Assembly (NCBI GenBank): GCA_032718475.1
Contig: JAUCBJ010004684.1
Location: 1 to 62,089, forward strand
DNA: 62,089 bases
Reading direction: 5' to 3'
DNA from: Nemertoderma westbladi
Taxonomy: Eukaryota > Xenacoelomorpha > Nemertodermatida > Nemertodermatidae
The translations under genes were made by a program, and so were the position numbers. Positions 51,436-61,285 of the stretch are shown here, one piece after another. The notes under the pieces are model-generated. The model was given only the letters and a program-made list of their open reading frames with translations, had not been told where the DNA came from and searched no databases. Position 1 is the first letter of the stretch; the number at the start of each line of letters is the position of its first letter.

Positions 51436-54400
51436 ATTAGTGGGGGAGTGGAGGTAGATAGGTTGAGAGTGGGGGAGTGGAGGTCGATAGGTTGGGAGTG
51501 GATGAGTGGAGGTAGATAGGTTGGGAGTGGGGGAGTGGAGGTCGATAGGTTGGGAGTGGGGGAGTGGAAGTCGATAGGTTGGGAGTGGGGGAGTGGAGGT
51601 AGATAGGTTGGGAGTGGGGGAGTGGAGGTCGATAGGTTGGGAGTGGATGAGTGGAGGTAGATAGGTTGGGAGTGGGGGAGTGGAGGTCGATAGGTTGGGA
51701 GTGGGGGAGTGGAGGTAGATAGGTTGGGAGTGGGGGAGTGGAGGTCGATAGGTTGGTAGTGGGAGTGGAGGTAGATAGGTTGGGAGTGGGGGAGTGGAGG
51801 TCGATAGGTTGGGAGTGGATGAGTGGAGGTAGATAGGTTGGGAGTGGGGGAGTGGAGGTCGATAGGTTGGGAGTGGGGGAGTGGAGGTCGATAGGTTGGG
51901 AGTGGGGGAGTGGAGGTAGATAGGTTGGGAGTGGGGGAGTGGAGGTCGATAGGTTGGTAGTGGGAGTGGAGGTAGATAGGTTGGGAGTGGTGGAGTGGAG
52001 GTCGATAGGTTGGGAGTAGGGGAGTGGAGGTAGATAGGTTGGGAGTGGGGGAGTGGAAGTCGATAGGTTGGGAGTGGGGGAGTGGAAGTCGATAGGTTGG
52101 GAGTGGGGGAGTGGAAGTCGATAGGTTGGGAGTGGGAGAGTGGAAGTCGATAGGTTGGGAGTGGATGAGTGGAGGTAGATAGGTTGGGAGTGGATGAGTG
52201 GAGGTCGATAGGTTGGGAGTGAATGAGTGGATGTAGATAGGTTGGGAGTGCGGGAGTGGAGGTCGATAGGTTGGGAGTGGATGAGTGGAGGTAGATAGGT
52301 TGGGAGTGGATGAGTGGAGGTCGATAGGTTGGGAGTGGATAAGTGGAGGTAGATAGGTTGGGAGTGGGGGAGTGGAGGTCGATAGGTTGGTAGTTGGGGA
52401 GTGGAAGTCGATAGGTTGGGAGTGCGGGAGTGGAGGTCGATAGGTTGGGAGTGCGGGAGTGGAGGTCGATAGGTTGGGAGTGGGGGAGTGGAAGTCGATA
52501 GGTTGGGAGTGGATGAGTGGATGTAGATAGGTTGGGAGTGGATGAGTGGAGGTCGATAGGTTGGGAGTGGATGAGTGGAGGTAGATAGGTTGGGAGTGGG
52601 GGAGTGGAGGTCGATAGGTTGGTAGTGGGGGAGTGGAGGTCGATAGGTTGGGAGTGCGGGAGTGGATGTAGATAGGTTGGGAGTGGATGAGTGGAGGTCG
52701 ATAGGTTGGGAGTGGATGAGTGGATGTAGATAGGTTGGGAGTGGATGAGTGGAGGTCGATAGGTTGGGAGTGGATGAGTGGAGGTAGATAGGTTGGGAGT
52801 GGGGGAGTGGAGGTCGATAGGTTGGTAGTGGGGGAGTGGAGGTCGATAGGTTGGGAGTGCGGGAGTGGAGGTCGATAGGTTGGGAGTGGATGAGTGGAGG
52901 TAGATAGGTTGGGAGTGGGGGAGTGGAAGTCGATAGGTTGGGAGTGGGGGAGTGGAAGTCGATAGGTTGGGAGTGGATGAGTGGAGGTCGATAGGTTGGG
53001 AATGCGGGAGTGGAGGTAGATAGGTTGGGAGTGGATGAGTGGAGGTCGATAGGTTGGGAGTGCGGGAGTGGATGTAGATAGGTTGGGAGTGGATGAGTGG
53101 AGGTAGATAGGTTGGGAGTGGGGGAGTGGAGGTCGATAGGTTGGTAGTGGGGGAGTGGAGGTCGATAGGTTGGGAGTGGATGAGTGGAGGTCGATAGGTT
53201 GGGAGTGCGGGAGTGGAGGTCGATAGGTTGGGAGTGCGGGAGTGGAGGTCGATAGGTTGGGAGTGGGGGAGTGGAAGTCGATAGGTTGGGAGTGGATGAG
53301 TGGATGTAGATAGGTTGGGAGTGGATGAGTGGAGGTCGATAGGTTGGGAGTGGATGAGTGGAGGTAGATAGGTTGGGAGTGGGGGAGTGGAGGTCGATAG
53401 GTTGGTAGTGGGGGAGTGGAGGTCGATAGGTTGGGAGTGCGGGAGTGGAGGTCGATAGGTTGGGAGTGGGGGAGTGGAAGTCGATAGGTTGGGAGTGGAT
53501 GAGTGGATGTAGATATGTTGGGAGTGGATGAGTGGAGGTCGATAGGTTGGGAGTGGATGAGTGGATGTAGATAGGTTGGGAGTGGATGAGTGGAGGTCGA
53601 TAGGTTGGGAGTGGATGAGTGGAGGTAGATAGGTTGGGAGTGGGGGAGTGGAGGTCGATAGGTTGGTAGTGGGGGAGTGGAGGTCGATAGGTTGGGAGTG
53701 CGGGAGTGGAGGTCGATAGGTTGGGAGTGGATGAGTGGAGGTAGATAGGTTGGGAGTGGGGGAGTGGAAGTCGATAGGTTGGGAGTGGGGGAGTGGAAGT
53801 CGATAGGTTGGGAGTGGATGAGTGGAGGTCGATAGGTTGGGAGTGCGGGAGTGGAGGTAGATAGGTTGGGAGTGGATGAGTGGAGGTCGATAGGTTGGGA
53901 GTGCGGGAGTGGATGTAGATAGGTTGGGAGTGGATGAGTGGAGGTAGATAGGTTGGGAGTGGGGGAGTGGAGGTCGATAGGTTGGGAGTGCGGGAGTAGA
54001 GGTCGATAGGTTGGGAGTGGGGGAGTGGAAGTCGATAGGTTGGGAGTGGATGAGTGGATGTAGATAGGTTGGGAGTGGATGAGTGGAGGTCGATAGGTTG
54101 GGAGTGGATGAGTGGAGGTAGATAGGTTGGGAGTGGGGGAGTGGAGGTCGATAGGTTGGTAGTGGGGGAGTGGAGGTCGATAGGTTGGGAGTGGATGAGT
54201 GGATGTAGATAGGTTGGGAGTGCGGGAGTGGATGTAGATAGGTTGGGAGTGGATGAGTGGAGGTCGATAGGTTGGGAGTGGGGGAGTGGAGGTAGATAGG
54301 TTGGGAGTGGGGGAGTGGAGGTCGATAGGTTGGTAGTGGGGGAGTGGAGGTCGATAGGTTGGGAGTGCGGGAGTGGATGTAGATAGGTTGGGAGTGGATG

Positions 54401-57095
54401 AGTGGAGGTCGATAGGTTGGGAGTGGATGAGTGGATGTAGATAGGTTGGGAGTGGATGAGTGGAGGTCGATAGGTTGGGAGTGGATGAGTGGAGGTAGAT
54501 AGGTTGGGAGTGGGGGAGTGGAGGTCGATAGGTTGGTAGTGGGGGAGTGGAGGTCGATAGGTTGGGAGTGCGGGAGTGGAGGTCGATAGGTTGGGAGTGG
54601 ATGAGTGGAGGTAGATAGGTTGGGAGTGGGGGAGTGGAAGTCGATAGGTTGGGAGTGGGGGAGTGGAAGTCGATAGGTTGGGAGTGGATGAGTGGAGGTC
54701 GATAGGTTGGGAGTGCGGGAGTGGAGGTAGATAGGTTGGGAGTGGATGAGTGGAGGTCGATAGGTTGGGAGTGCGGGAGTGGATGTCGATAGGTTGGGAG
54801 TGCGGGAGTGGAGGTCGATAGGTTGGGAGTGGATGAGTGGAGGTAGATAGGTTGGGAGTGGGGGAGTGGAAGTCGATAGGTTGGGAGTGGGGGAGTGGAA
54901 GTCGATAGGTTGGGAGTGGATGAGTGGAGGTCGATAGGTTGGGAGTGCGGGAGTGGAGGTAGATAGGTTGGGAGTGGGGGAGTGGAGGTCGATAGGTTGG
55001 TAGTGGGGGAGTGGAGGTCGATAGGTTGGGAGTGCGGGAGTGGATGTAGATAGGTTGGGAGTGGATGAGTGGAGGTCGATAGGTTGGGAGTGGATGAGTG
55101 GATGTAGATAGGTTGGGAGTGGATGAGTGGAGGTCGATAGGTTGGGAGTGGATGAGTGGAGGTCGATAGGTTGGGGGTGCGGGAGTGGAGGTCGATAGGT
55201 TGGGAGTGGAGGAGTGGAGGTCGATAGGTTGGGAGTGGATGAGTGGAGGTCGATAGGTTGGGAGTGGATGAGTGGAGGTAGATAGGTTGGGAGTGGGGGA
55301 GTGGAGGTAGATAGGTTGGGAGTGCGGAAGGGGAGGTCGATAGGTTGGGGGTGCGGGAGTGGAGGTCGATAGGTTGGGAGTGGGGGAGTGGAAGTCGATA
55401 GGTTGGGAGTGGATGAGTGGAGGTCGATAGGTTGGGAGTGCGGGAGTGGAGGTCGATAGGTTGGGAGTGGATGAGTGGAGGTAGATAGGTTGGGAGTGGG
55501 GGAGTGGAAGTCGATAGGTTGGGAGTGGGGGAGTGGAAGTCGATAGGTTGGGAGTGGATGAGTGGAGGTCGATAGGTTGGGAGTGCGGGAGTGGAGGTAG
55601 ATAGGTTGGGAGTGGATGAGTGGAGGTCGATAGGTTGGGAGTGCGGGAGTGGATGTAGATAGGTTGGGAGTGGATGAGTGGAGGTAGATAGGTTGGGAGT
55701 GGGGGAGTGGAGGTCGATAGGTTGGGAGTGCGGGAGTAGAGGTCGATAGGTTGGGAGTGGGGGAGTGGAAGTCGATAGGTTGGGAGTGGATGAGTGGATG
55801 TAGATAGGTTGGGAGTGGATGAGTGGAGGTCGATAGGTTGGGGGTGGATGAGTGGAGGTAGATAGGTTGGGAGTGGGGGAGTGGAGGTCGATAGGTTGGT
55901 AGTGGGGGAGTGGAGGGCGATAGGTTGGGAGTGGATGAGTGGATGTAGATAGGTTGGGAGTGGATGAGTGGAGGTCGATAGGTTGGGAGTGGATGAGTGG
56001 AGGTCGATAGGTTGGGGGTGCGGGAGTGGAGGTCGATAGGTTGGGAGTGGAGGAGTGGAGGTCGATAGGTTGGGAGTGGATGAGTGGAGGTCGATAGGTT
56101 GGGAGTGGATGAGTGGAGGTAGATAGGTTGGGAGTGGGGGAGTGGAGGTAGATAGGTTGGGAGTGCGGAAGGGGAGGTCGATAGGTTGGGGGTGCGGGAG
56201 TGGAGGTCGATAGGTTGGGAGTGGGGGAGTGGAAGTCGATAGGTTGGGAGTGGATGAGTGGAGGTCGATAGGTTGGGAGTGCGGGAGTGGAGGTCGATAG
56301 GTTGGGAGTGCGGGAGTGGAGGTCGATAGGTTGGGAGTGGGGGAGTGGAAGTCGATAGGTTGGGAGTGGATGAGTGGATGTAGATAGGTTGGGAGTGGAT
56401 GAGTGGAGGTCGATAGGTTGGGAGTGGATGAGTGGAGGTAGATAGGTTGGGAGTGGGGGAGTGGAGGTCGATAGGTTGGTAGTGGGGGAGTGGAGGTCGA
56501 TAGGTTGGGAGTGGATAAGTGGAGGTATATGGGTTGGGAGTGGGGGAGTGGAGGTAGTTGGGTTGGGAGTGGGGGAGTGGAGGTTGTTGGGTTGGGAGTG
56601 GGGGAGTGGAGGTAGTTGGGTTGGGTGTGGGGGAGTGGAGGTATATGGGTTGGGAGTGGGGGAGTGGGGGTCGATAGGTTGGGAGTGGGGAGTGGAGGTA
56701 GATGGGTTGGGATTGGGGGAGTGGAGGTTGTTGGGTTGGGAGTGGGGGAGGGGAGGTAGATAGGTTGGGTTTGGGGGAGTGGAGGTTGTTGGGTTGGGAG
56801 TGGGGAGTGGAGGTAGATGGGTTGGGATTGGGGGAGTGGAGGTTGTTGGGTTGGGAGTGTGGAGTGTAGGTAGATGTGTTTGGAGTGGGGAGTGGAGGTA
56901 GATAGGTTGGGAGTGGGGGAGTGGAGGTTGTTGGGTTGGGAGTGGTGAGTGGAGGTAGATGGGTTGGGATTGGGGGAGTGGAGGTTGTTGGGTTGGGAGT
57001 GTGGAGTGTAGGTAAATGTGTTTGGAGTGGGGAGTGGAGGTAGATAAGTTGGGAGTGCGGGAGTGGAGGAGGGTTGGGAGTGGGGGAGTGGAGGG
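51436..57095 (+). repeat. Array D: G-rich 29-bp tandem repeat, about 195 copies, 3' of DCAF11
   Basis: The unit consists of GATAGGTTGGGAGTG, then GGGGAGTGGAGGT(A/C), 29 bp. Units carrying GTAGATA and GTCGATA alternate, with further variants GGATGAGTGG, TGCGGGAG and TTGGTAGTG. A rare segment AGTGCGGAAGGGG recurs at 55321 and 56162, exactly 841 bp (29 units) apart. From about 56510 the units diverge (GGTAGTTGGG, GTTGTTGGG) and shorten before ending near 57095. The sense strand is about 60% G with almost no C. It lies in the 3' UTR or immediate downstream flank. The ~100-codon open frame here is a by-product of the repeat. Confidence 0.95.
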
Positions 57096-57153
57096 TGCTG
57101 AAACTGTGAAAGGTTCTCTATGGTAATTTAAAGTTGTGGCATTGTCATGGAAT
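57096..57153. other. Unique spacer with left target duplication of the hAT-like element
   Basis: Short non-repetitive sequence follows array D. Its last eight bases CATGGAAT (57146-57153) nearly match CATGGATT just right of the element (57872-57879), 7 of 8 identical. Confidence 0.6.
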
Positions 57154-57871
57154 CAGGATGTTTTACGTTACGTTACGTTTGAAAAATTGAACTTTTTACG
57201 TTACGATATTACATTACGGAATAATTTCTAAATTACGTTTCGTTACTGTATTCAGAAAAAAATTAATTGCGTATTACCGAAAATACCGTAACGTAATTAC
57301 CGGTTCAGATTCCATAGGACCACAAAGAGATTTTTAAAGTTTCATCCTAATTTTGTATGAAAATCTGAAAATTATAGTTTCAATGTTTTGAAATTGCAAA
57401 TTAACTTAACATAAAAATAACTTTAAATTGGTAGAACGGCTTGGCTTGTGTTGTAATAGGTTGTCATAATAAGACATACAGGTAGCGGTGGCCCTGTAGG
57501 TAAGCCTACCATGTATCCTGTCCTGTAAATCTATGATCTATACCATACAGCATACTGCGTTATTATAGGCTACAGCTAGGATAGAGCAGAGCCTCAGTAT
57601 AAATAGTAACCTACCATGTAACCTGCTAACGGATCTAGGACACTCCCCCCACCCGGACAGTTCCCCCCCCGCCCAAGTAGGACCCTTCCCCCCCGGACAC
57701 TTCCCCCCGGACATTTCCCCGCGGACACTCCCCCCCCCCCCCCCCCCCCAGTTAAAGTGTTAAAATTAATCTGGGTACATCAAAGCTATAAACAAAAGTT
57801 AAAGATGGTTAAAAATATTGAGCTACGGTATTCCTAAAAAGATACCGTAACGTAAAGTAATAACATCCTTG
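57154..57871. mobile_element. hAT-like non-autonomous DNA transposon (MITE), 718 bp
   Basis: The left end reads CAGGATGTTTTACGTTACG. The right end, read inward on the other strand, is CAAGGATGTTATTACTTTAC and continues GTTACGG. Terminal inverted repeats beginning CA(R)GG, and a flanking 8-bp direct repeat with one mismatch, are the hallmarks of hAT superfamily elements. No transposase frame is present, so mobilisation would have been in trans. The interior holds several more ACGTTACG / CGTAACGT motifs in both orientations and a C-rich stretch. Boundaries are read directly; superfamily is inferred from the 8-bp duplication and end sequence. Confidence 0.7.
57645..57749 (+). repeat. C-rich low-complexity tract with CCCCGGACACTT-like repeats
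   Basis: About five imperfect repeats of (C)n-GGACA(C/G)TT end in an uninterrupted run of 20 C at 57730-57749, inside the hAT-like element. Such runs are unstable in replication and error-prone in sequencing, so length is uncertain. Confidence 0.8.
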
Positions 57872-57879
57872 CATGGATT

Positions 57880-58135
57880 TTTGATAAAGATATATTTAAT
57901 GTCGATTTGTATGTTTAATTTGTACATATTTATAATTAGTATTACTTTTATTAATTTATTCCCAAGATTAAATTAGTAAAACATAAACGTCAGTATATCA
58001 TCATGTCTAATACACTTTCACCCTTAATCACACCGTCCCGGAGTATAGTATCTATATATTAGGTACTTAACTTCCAACCCCCTCCCCTCCCCCCCCCCCC
58101 CCCCAAGTTTTCTACAATCTTATTGAGATTGCATT
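57880..58135. other. Unique AT-rich sequence, with poly-C run
   Basis: No gene is seen. A run of 16 C at 58089-58104 is preceded by a CCCCTCCCCTCC tract. ATTAAA at 58133-58138 is a possible weak polyadenylation signal, but nothing ties it to DCAF11. Confidence 0.6.
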
Positions 58136-58306
58136 AAATTTGAAACAGCAAGATAGTTTTACCTCCCTCCTCTTTGCCTGGTGAGCCAGAATTTTTATTT
58201 TTGCTTTCATTTTTTAGCTTTTAAATTTGAAACATCAAGATAGTTTTACCTCCCTCCTCTTTGCCTGGTGAGCCAGAATTTTTTTTTGCCTTCATTCTTT
58301 AGCTTT
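58136..58306 (+). repeat. Two-copy tandem duplication, 87-bp period
   Basis: AAATTTGAAACAGCAAGATAG at 58136 recurs as AAATTTGAAACATCAAG at 58223. Both copies continue through ACCTCCCTCCTCTTTGCCTG and GTGAGCCAGAATTTTT to a T-rich tract ending TTAGCTTT. The copies differ by one substitution and small T-tract indels, so the duplication is recent. Confidence 0.9.
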
Positions 58307-58594
58307 GAAAAGGTGTCTCCGTCGATATTGCACCAGTTACACCGCAGTTATTCTTCAACCTTCATAGTGATTCGTTGGTACCGGTGAAAAAGCTGGCCGT
58401 GCAAGGATTCCAAATATGTAACATAATCTAAATTTCGTTGAAAAATAGTTGAGATATAGGCGTTCAAATGTTGAATGGTGACCATTCAACTAAAATAGCC
58501 TCTGCGCGAGACTATTACATTAAATTGATTAAATCGTTATTATTCTGTAATATTATGTTTATCTCATAAGTAGCTGGGCAGAATCAATAACTCT
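58307..58594. other. Unique sequence with short perfect-arm hairpin
   Basis: No coding signal is seen. GTTGAATGG/TGA/CCATTCAAC at 58470-58490 is an inverted repeat with 9-bp arms and a 3-nt loop; its function is unknown. Confidence 0.6.
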
Positions 58595-59257
58595 TTAGTA
58601 AGTATAGTACGGCCCAGTAAGTATAGTACGGCCCAGTAAGTATAGTACGGCCCAGTAAGTATAGTACGGCCCAGTAAGTATAGTACGGCCCAGTAAGTAT
58701 AGTACGGCCCAGTAAGTATAGTACGGCCCAGTAAGTATAGTACGGCCCAGTAAGTATAGTACGGCCCAGTAAGTATAGTACGGCCCAGTAAGTATAGTAC
58801 GGCCCAGTAAGTGTAGTACGGCCCATAAGTATAGTACGGTCCAGTAAGTATAGTACGGCCCAGTAAGTATAGTACGGCCCAGTAAGTATAGTACGGCCCA
58901 GTAAGTATAGTACGGCCCAGTAAGTATAGTACGGTCAAGTAAGTATAGTACGGCCCAGTAAGTATAGTACGGCCCAGTAAGTATAGTACGGCCCAGTAAG
59001 TATAGTACGGCCCAGTAAGTATAGTACGGCCCAGTAAGTATAGTACGGTCCAGTAAGTATAGTACGGCCCAGTAAATATAGTACGGCCCAGTAAGTATAG
59101 TACGGCCCAGTAAGTTAAGTACGGCCCAGAAAGTATACGTACGGCCCAGTAAGTATAGTACGGCCCAGTAAGTATAGTACGGCCCAGTAAGTATAGTACG
59201 GCCCAGCAAGTGTAGTACGGCCCAGTAAGTATAGTACGGCCCAGTAAGTATAGTACA
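58595..59257 (+). repeat. Array E: 19-bp tandem repeat, about 35 copies
   Basis: The unit is GTAAGTATAGTACGGCCCA, very homogeneous, with a few variants (GGTCCAG, GGTCAAG, one GCCCATAAG, one GCCCAGAAAG, one TAAGTTAAG). Because 19 is not a multiple of 3 and the minus strand lacks stops, the array produces three overlapping minus-strand open frames of up to 243 codons encoding a 19-residue periodic peptide. These are not genes. Each unit contains GTAAGTAT, an ideal 5' splice-site core, on the + strand. Confidence 0.95.
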
Positions 59258-59600
59258 TTAGTACATAGGAGCATTTTACAAGCAAAGTAATCCAATGCTT
59301 AACCGTGCCAGCCTGTTTCGTTAGGCAGCTAGTGCTATACGGCCCTTATATTCCAAAACCGTGTATCTCGATTTTTGACGAAAATGACATTATATTTGGG
59401 ATCAGAATTTCAAGGCGCATTTTCTTTACTGGTCCCGAGGCTTGAAAACTAAAAGCAAAGAAAATAGGGGGGCGACCAAAACCGTCTATCTCGATATTAT
59501 TTTAATCTATCTTGAATCATAATCGCAATTGCCAATGATATACAATGATACAATGATATTTATCAATGAAATACATTACATCTTTTTATCTGGATCCGGA
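59258..59600. other. Unique non-coding sequence with an 18-nt direct duplication
   Basis: No gene is seen. AAAACCGTGTATCTCGAT (59357-59374) recurs as AAAACCGTCTATCTCGAT (near 59479-59496), 17 of 18 identical, about 122 bp apart. The segment between may be a decayed duplication or small element. Confidence 0.5.
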
Positions 59601-59692
59601 CAATTGCGAGACGGACAATTGCGACCCGGTCAATTGCGACCCGGACAATTGCGACCCATAAATTTTTCCCAATATCATGGGTCGCAATTGTC
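59598..59692 (+). repeat. 15-bp CAATTGCGACCCGGA repeat ending in a hairpin
   Basis: CAATTG starts at 59601, 59616, 59631 and 59646, a strict 15-bp period over four units. The last unit, GACAATTGCGACCCAT (59644-59659), is followed after 17 nt by its exact reverse complement (59677-59692). This gives a 16-bp perfect stem. Confidence 0.9.
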
Positions 59693-59699
59693 AAGGTTG

Positions 59700-59867
59700 C
59701 AAATTTTCCTAACATCGTTCATTGATATGTTTCAAAACACCGTTAATACGTCATTAATTTACGAAATTTACCTAGTAGTTAATTAATAATTAACAAATTA
59801 AGCTGCTAAAAGTGTTACTGTAACGCTGTATTTTAATGTTTCAGTTTAGGTAAACAAACATGGGTAG
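59700..59867. other. AT-rich sequence, no feature recognised
   Basis: Non-coding by inspection. There is no repeat longer than a few bases and no conserved protein similarity. Confidence 0.5.
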
Positions 59868-60060
59868 GTGTAAAACGCGGAACCGGATTCAGGATCCGGA
59901 TACGGATCAGGACCCGGATTTGCGAGTGTAAAAGGCGGATCCGGATTTACATACAATCGGTAACTGAGTGTAATATGCGGATTCTGATGCGCAATCCGTA
60001 TTGCAGTGTAAAACGCGGATTCATATATTTTGTGAATCCGGAATGGAGTGTAAAATTACG
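59868..60060 (+). repeat. Five spaced copies of GTGTAAAACGCGG
   Basis: GTGTAAAACGCGG or close variants start at 59868, 59926, 59968, 60006 and 60048, spaced 58, 42, 38 and 42 bp. Copies are followed by GGATTC/GGATCC-like sequence, and several CGGAT/ATCCG pairs allow local folding. It looks like a diverged minisatellite with a period near 40 bp, or repeated binding sites. Confidence 0.65.
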
Positions 60061-60880
60061 GATTTACGTTAATTACCAAGTTTTGGGCAATTCCATCGTT
60101 ACGGACTCACATTCATACGCAATTATTTTCGAATTTAATTGGCATATTTAATTAATAACTTTACAATATAAATAACATTCACCTATGGTGGCTGATGGAT
60201 TAATGGTACATATTTTCTTTGACTTATAAAAAAGAGTTGTATCTCATTTGATTCATAGGATATTGTAAATATAGTGCCCGTTACGGACTCACATGCAAAT
60301 GGACAAAGAAAAATTGCTCAATTTTATTTTGACAAATTCTCTTGAAATGTTTAACGCCATACGTTATAACTTTTACAATGAGAGGTAGATACATCAAATT
60401 TTGTAAATTTGTAAGTTAATAGCAGAAACATATGGTGGTAAACCTCATTTATAGATAAATTATTCGTTACGGACTCACAGAAAAAATTGTTACGGACTCA
60501 CACTTGAAATCGATATGCACTCGTTATTTTGTTTAGAAAAAAAAGAGCAACGACCAATGACTGTTTATGGTATTTATTCAATAAATATATTTATTACTTA
60601 TATACCTTTCGCTTTCACAATGTACCTTAAGTATCACTATTAGACATATCTTTAGTAGTGTTCATATTTTGAGTAGGCATATTTGGTGTGTGTATAGTAG
60701 TGTATATTTAATATCCTATAAGTTCATATGACCATAATTTGTTAAAATGACCAATTTCTAATTCTTTAACAACATAAATACCGCGTTCACGGAAAATTTT
60801 TTATACTGGAAAATAAATTTTTAACAGTATTTCGTTGTATTTATGTTTTACGATCACTACTATCACAGTACTTAAGTTAT

Positions 60881-60968
60881 TCCACCTTGGCGTAGTTGGT
60901 TAAATCAGTGGCATTGAAATCACATCTCTCCTTGGGTCGTGGGTTCGATCCCATCATGAGGGCTAGGG
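60881..60968 (+). mobile_element. tRNA-Ser-like SINE head
   Basis: TGGCGTAGTTGG at 60888-60899 fits the pol III A box and GGTTCGATCCC at 60942-60952 the B box. They are separated as in tRNAs with a long variable arm. TTGAAAT in between resembles the tRNA-Ser(TGA) anticodon loop. The acceptor and T stems pair imperfectly and the anticodon stem is broken, so this is a tRNA-derived SINE or tRNA relic, not a working tRNA. The body may run on to about 61300 but its end cannot be defined. Confidence 0.55.
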
Positions 60969-61253
60969 TAGTTTTCGTTTCGGCACGAATACTTTAAAGA
61001 CCATAAAGGGACTTATTAGCCAGGGCGCATCTCTTCCTTCGTAAATTGTAGCTAAATGAGTAATGGAGTTTCCTCTGGGGAATATAGGAGGGGACCGCAC
61101 TGGAAATATACACTTTATTAATGAGACTTTGTGCGTAATCCCAGGCCTAACTGACGATATGTTTGGTATCTCAATCCATCATTCGCTCACTCGTTTCATG
61201 AAATATTGGCGAACTTCGAGTGTATCATACTATACCATCTTGGTCAGTAACTT

Positions 61254-61285
61254 CTGTCATCCGTGATATCTGTCATCCGTGATAT
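61254..61285 (+). repeat. 16-bp perfect direct duplication
   Basis: CTGTCATCCGTGATAT occurs twice back to back. It is a small local duplication with no evident function. Confidence 0.85.

Noticed and set aside
56461-56763. 100-codon + strand frame rich in Gly, Val, Glu and Trp
   Set aside because: It lies wholly within the 29-bp array D and reflects its base composition.
17700-59257. CRISPR-like arrays of regularly spaced repeats
   Set aside because: There are no unique spacers between repeats. The units are contiguous and the host is clearly an intron-bearing eukaryote.
58564-59295. Minus-strand open frames of 80-243 codons with a 19-residue periodic peptide
   Set aside because: They arise because a stop-free 19-bp unit cycles through all three frames. 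The same peptide appears in overlapping frames, and there is no start context or similarity to support a gene.
59529-59786. 85-codon frame with repeated R-P-G-Q-L
   Set aside because: The peptide repeat is just the 15-bp DNA repeat translated; the rest is AT-rich and unlike any family I know.
60881-60968. Functional tRNA-Ser gene
   Set aside because: The anticodon stem does not pair and the acceptor and T stems have mismatches; a SINE or relic explains it better.
61063-61266. 67-codon frame
   Set aside because: No recognisable similarity; it overlaps the possible SINE body and lacks any splice or expression signal.
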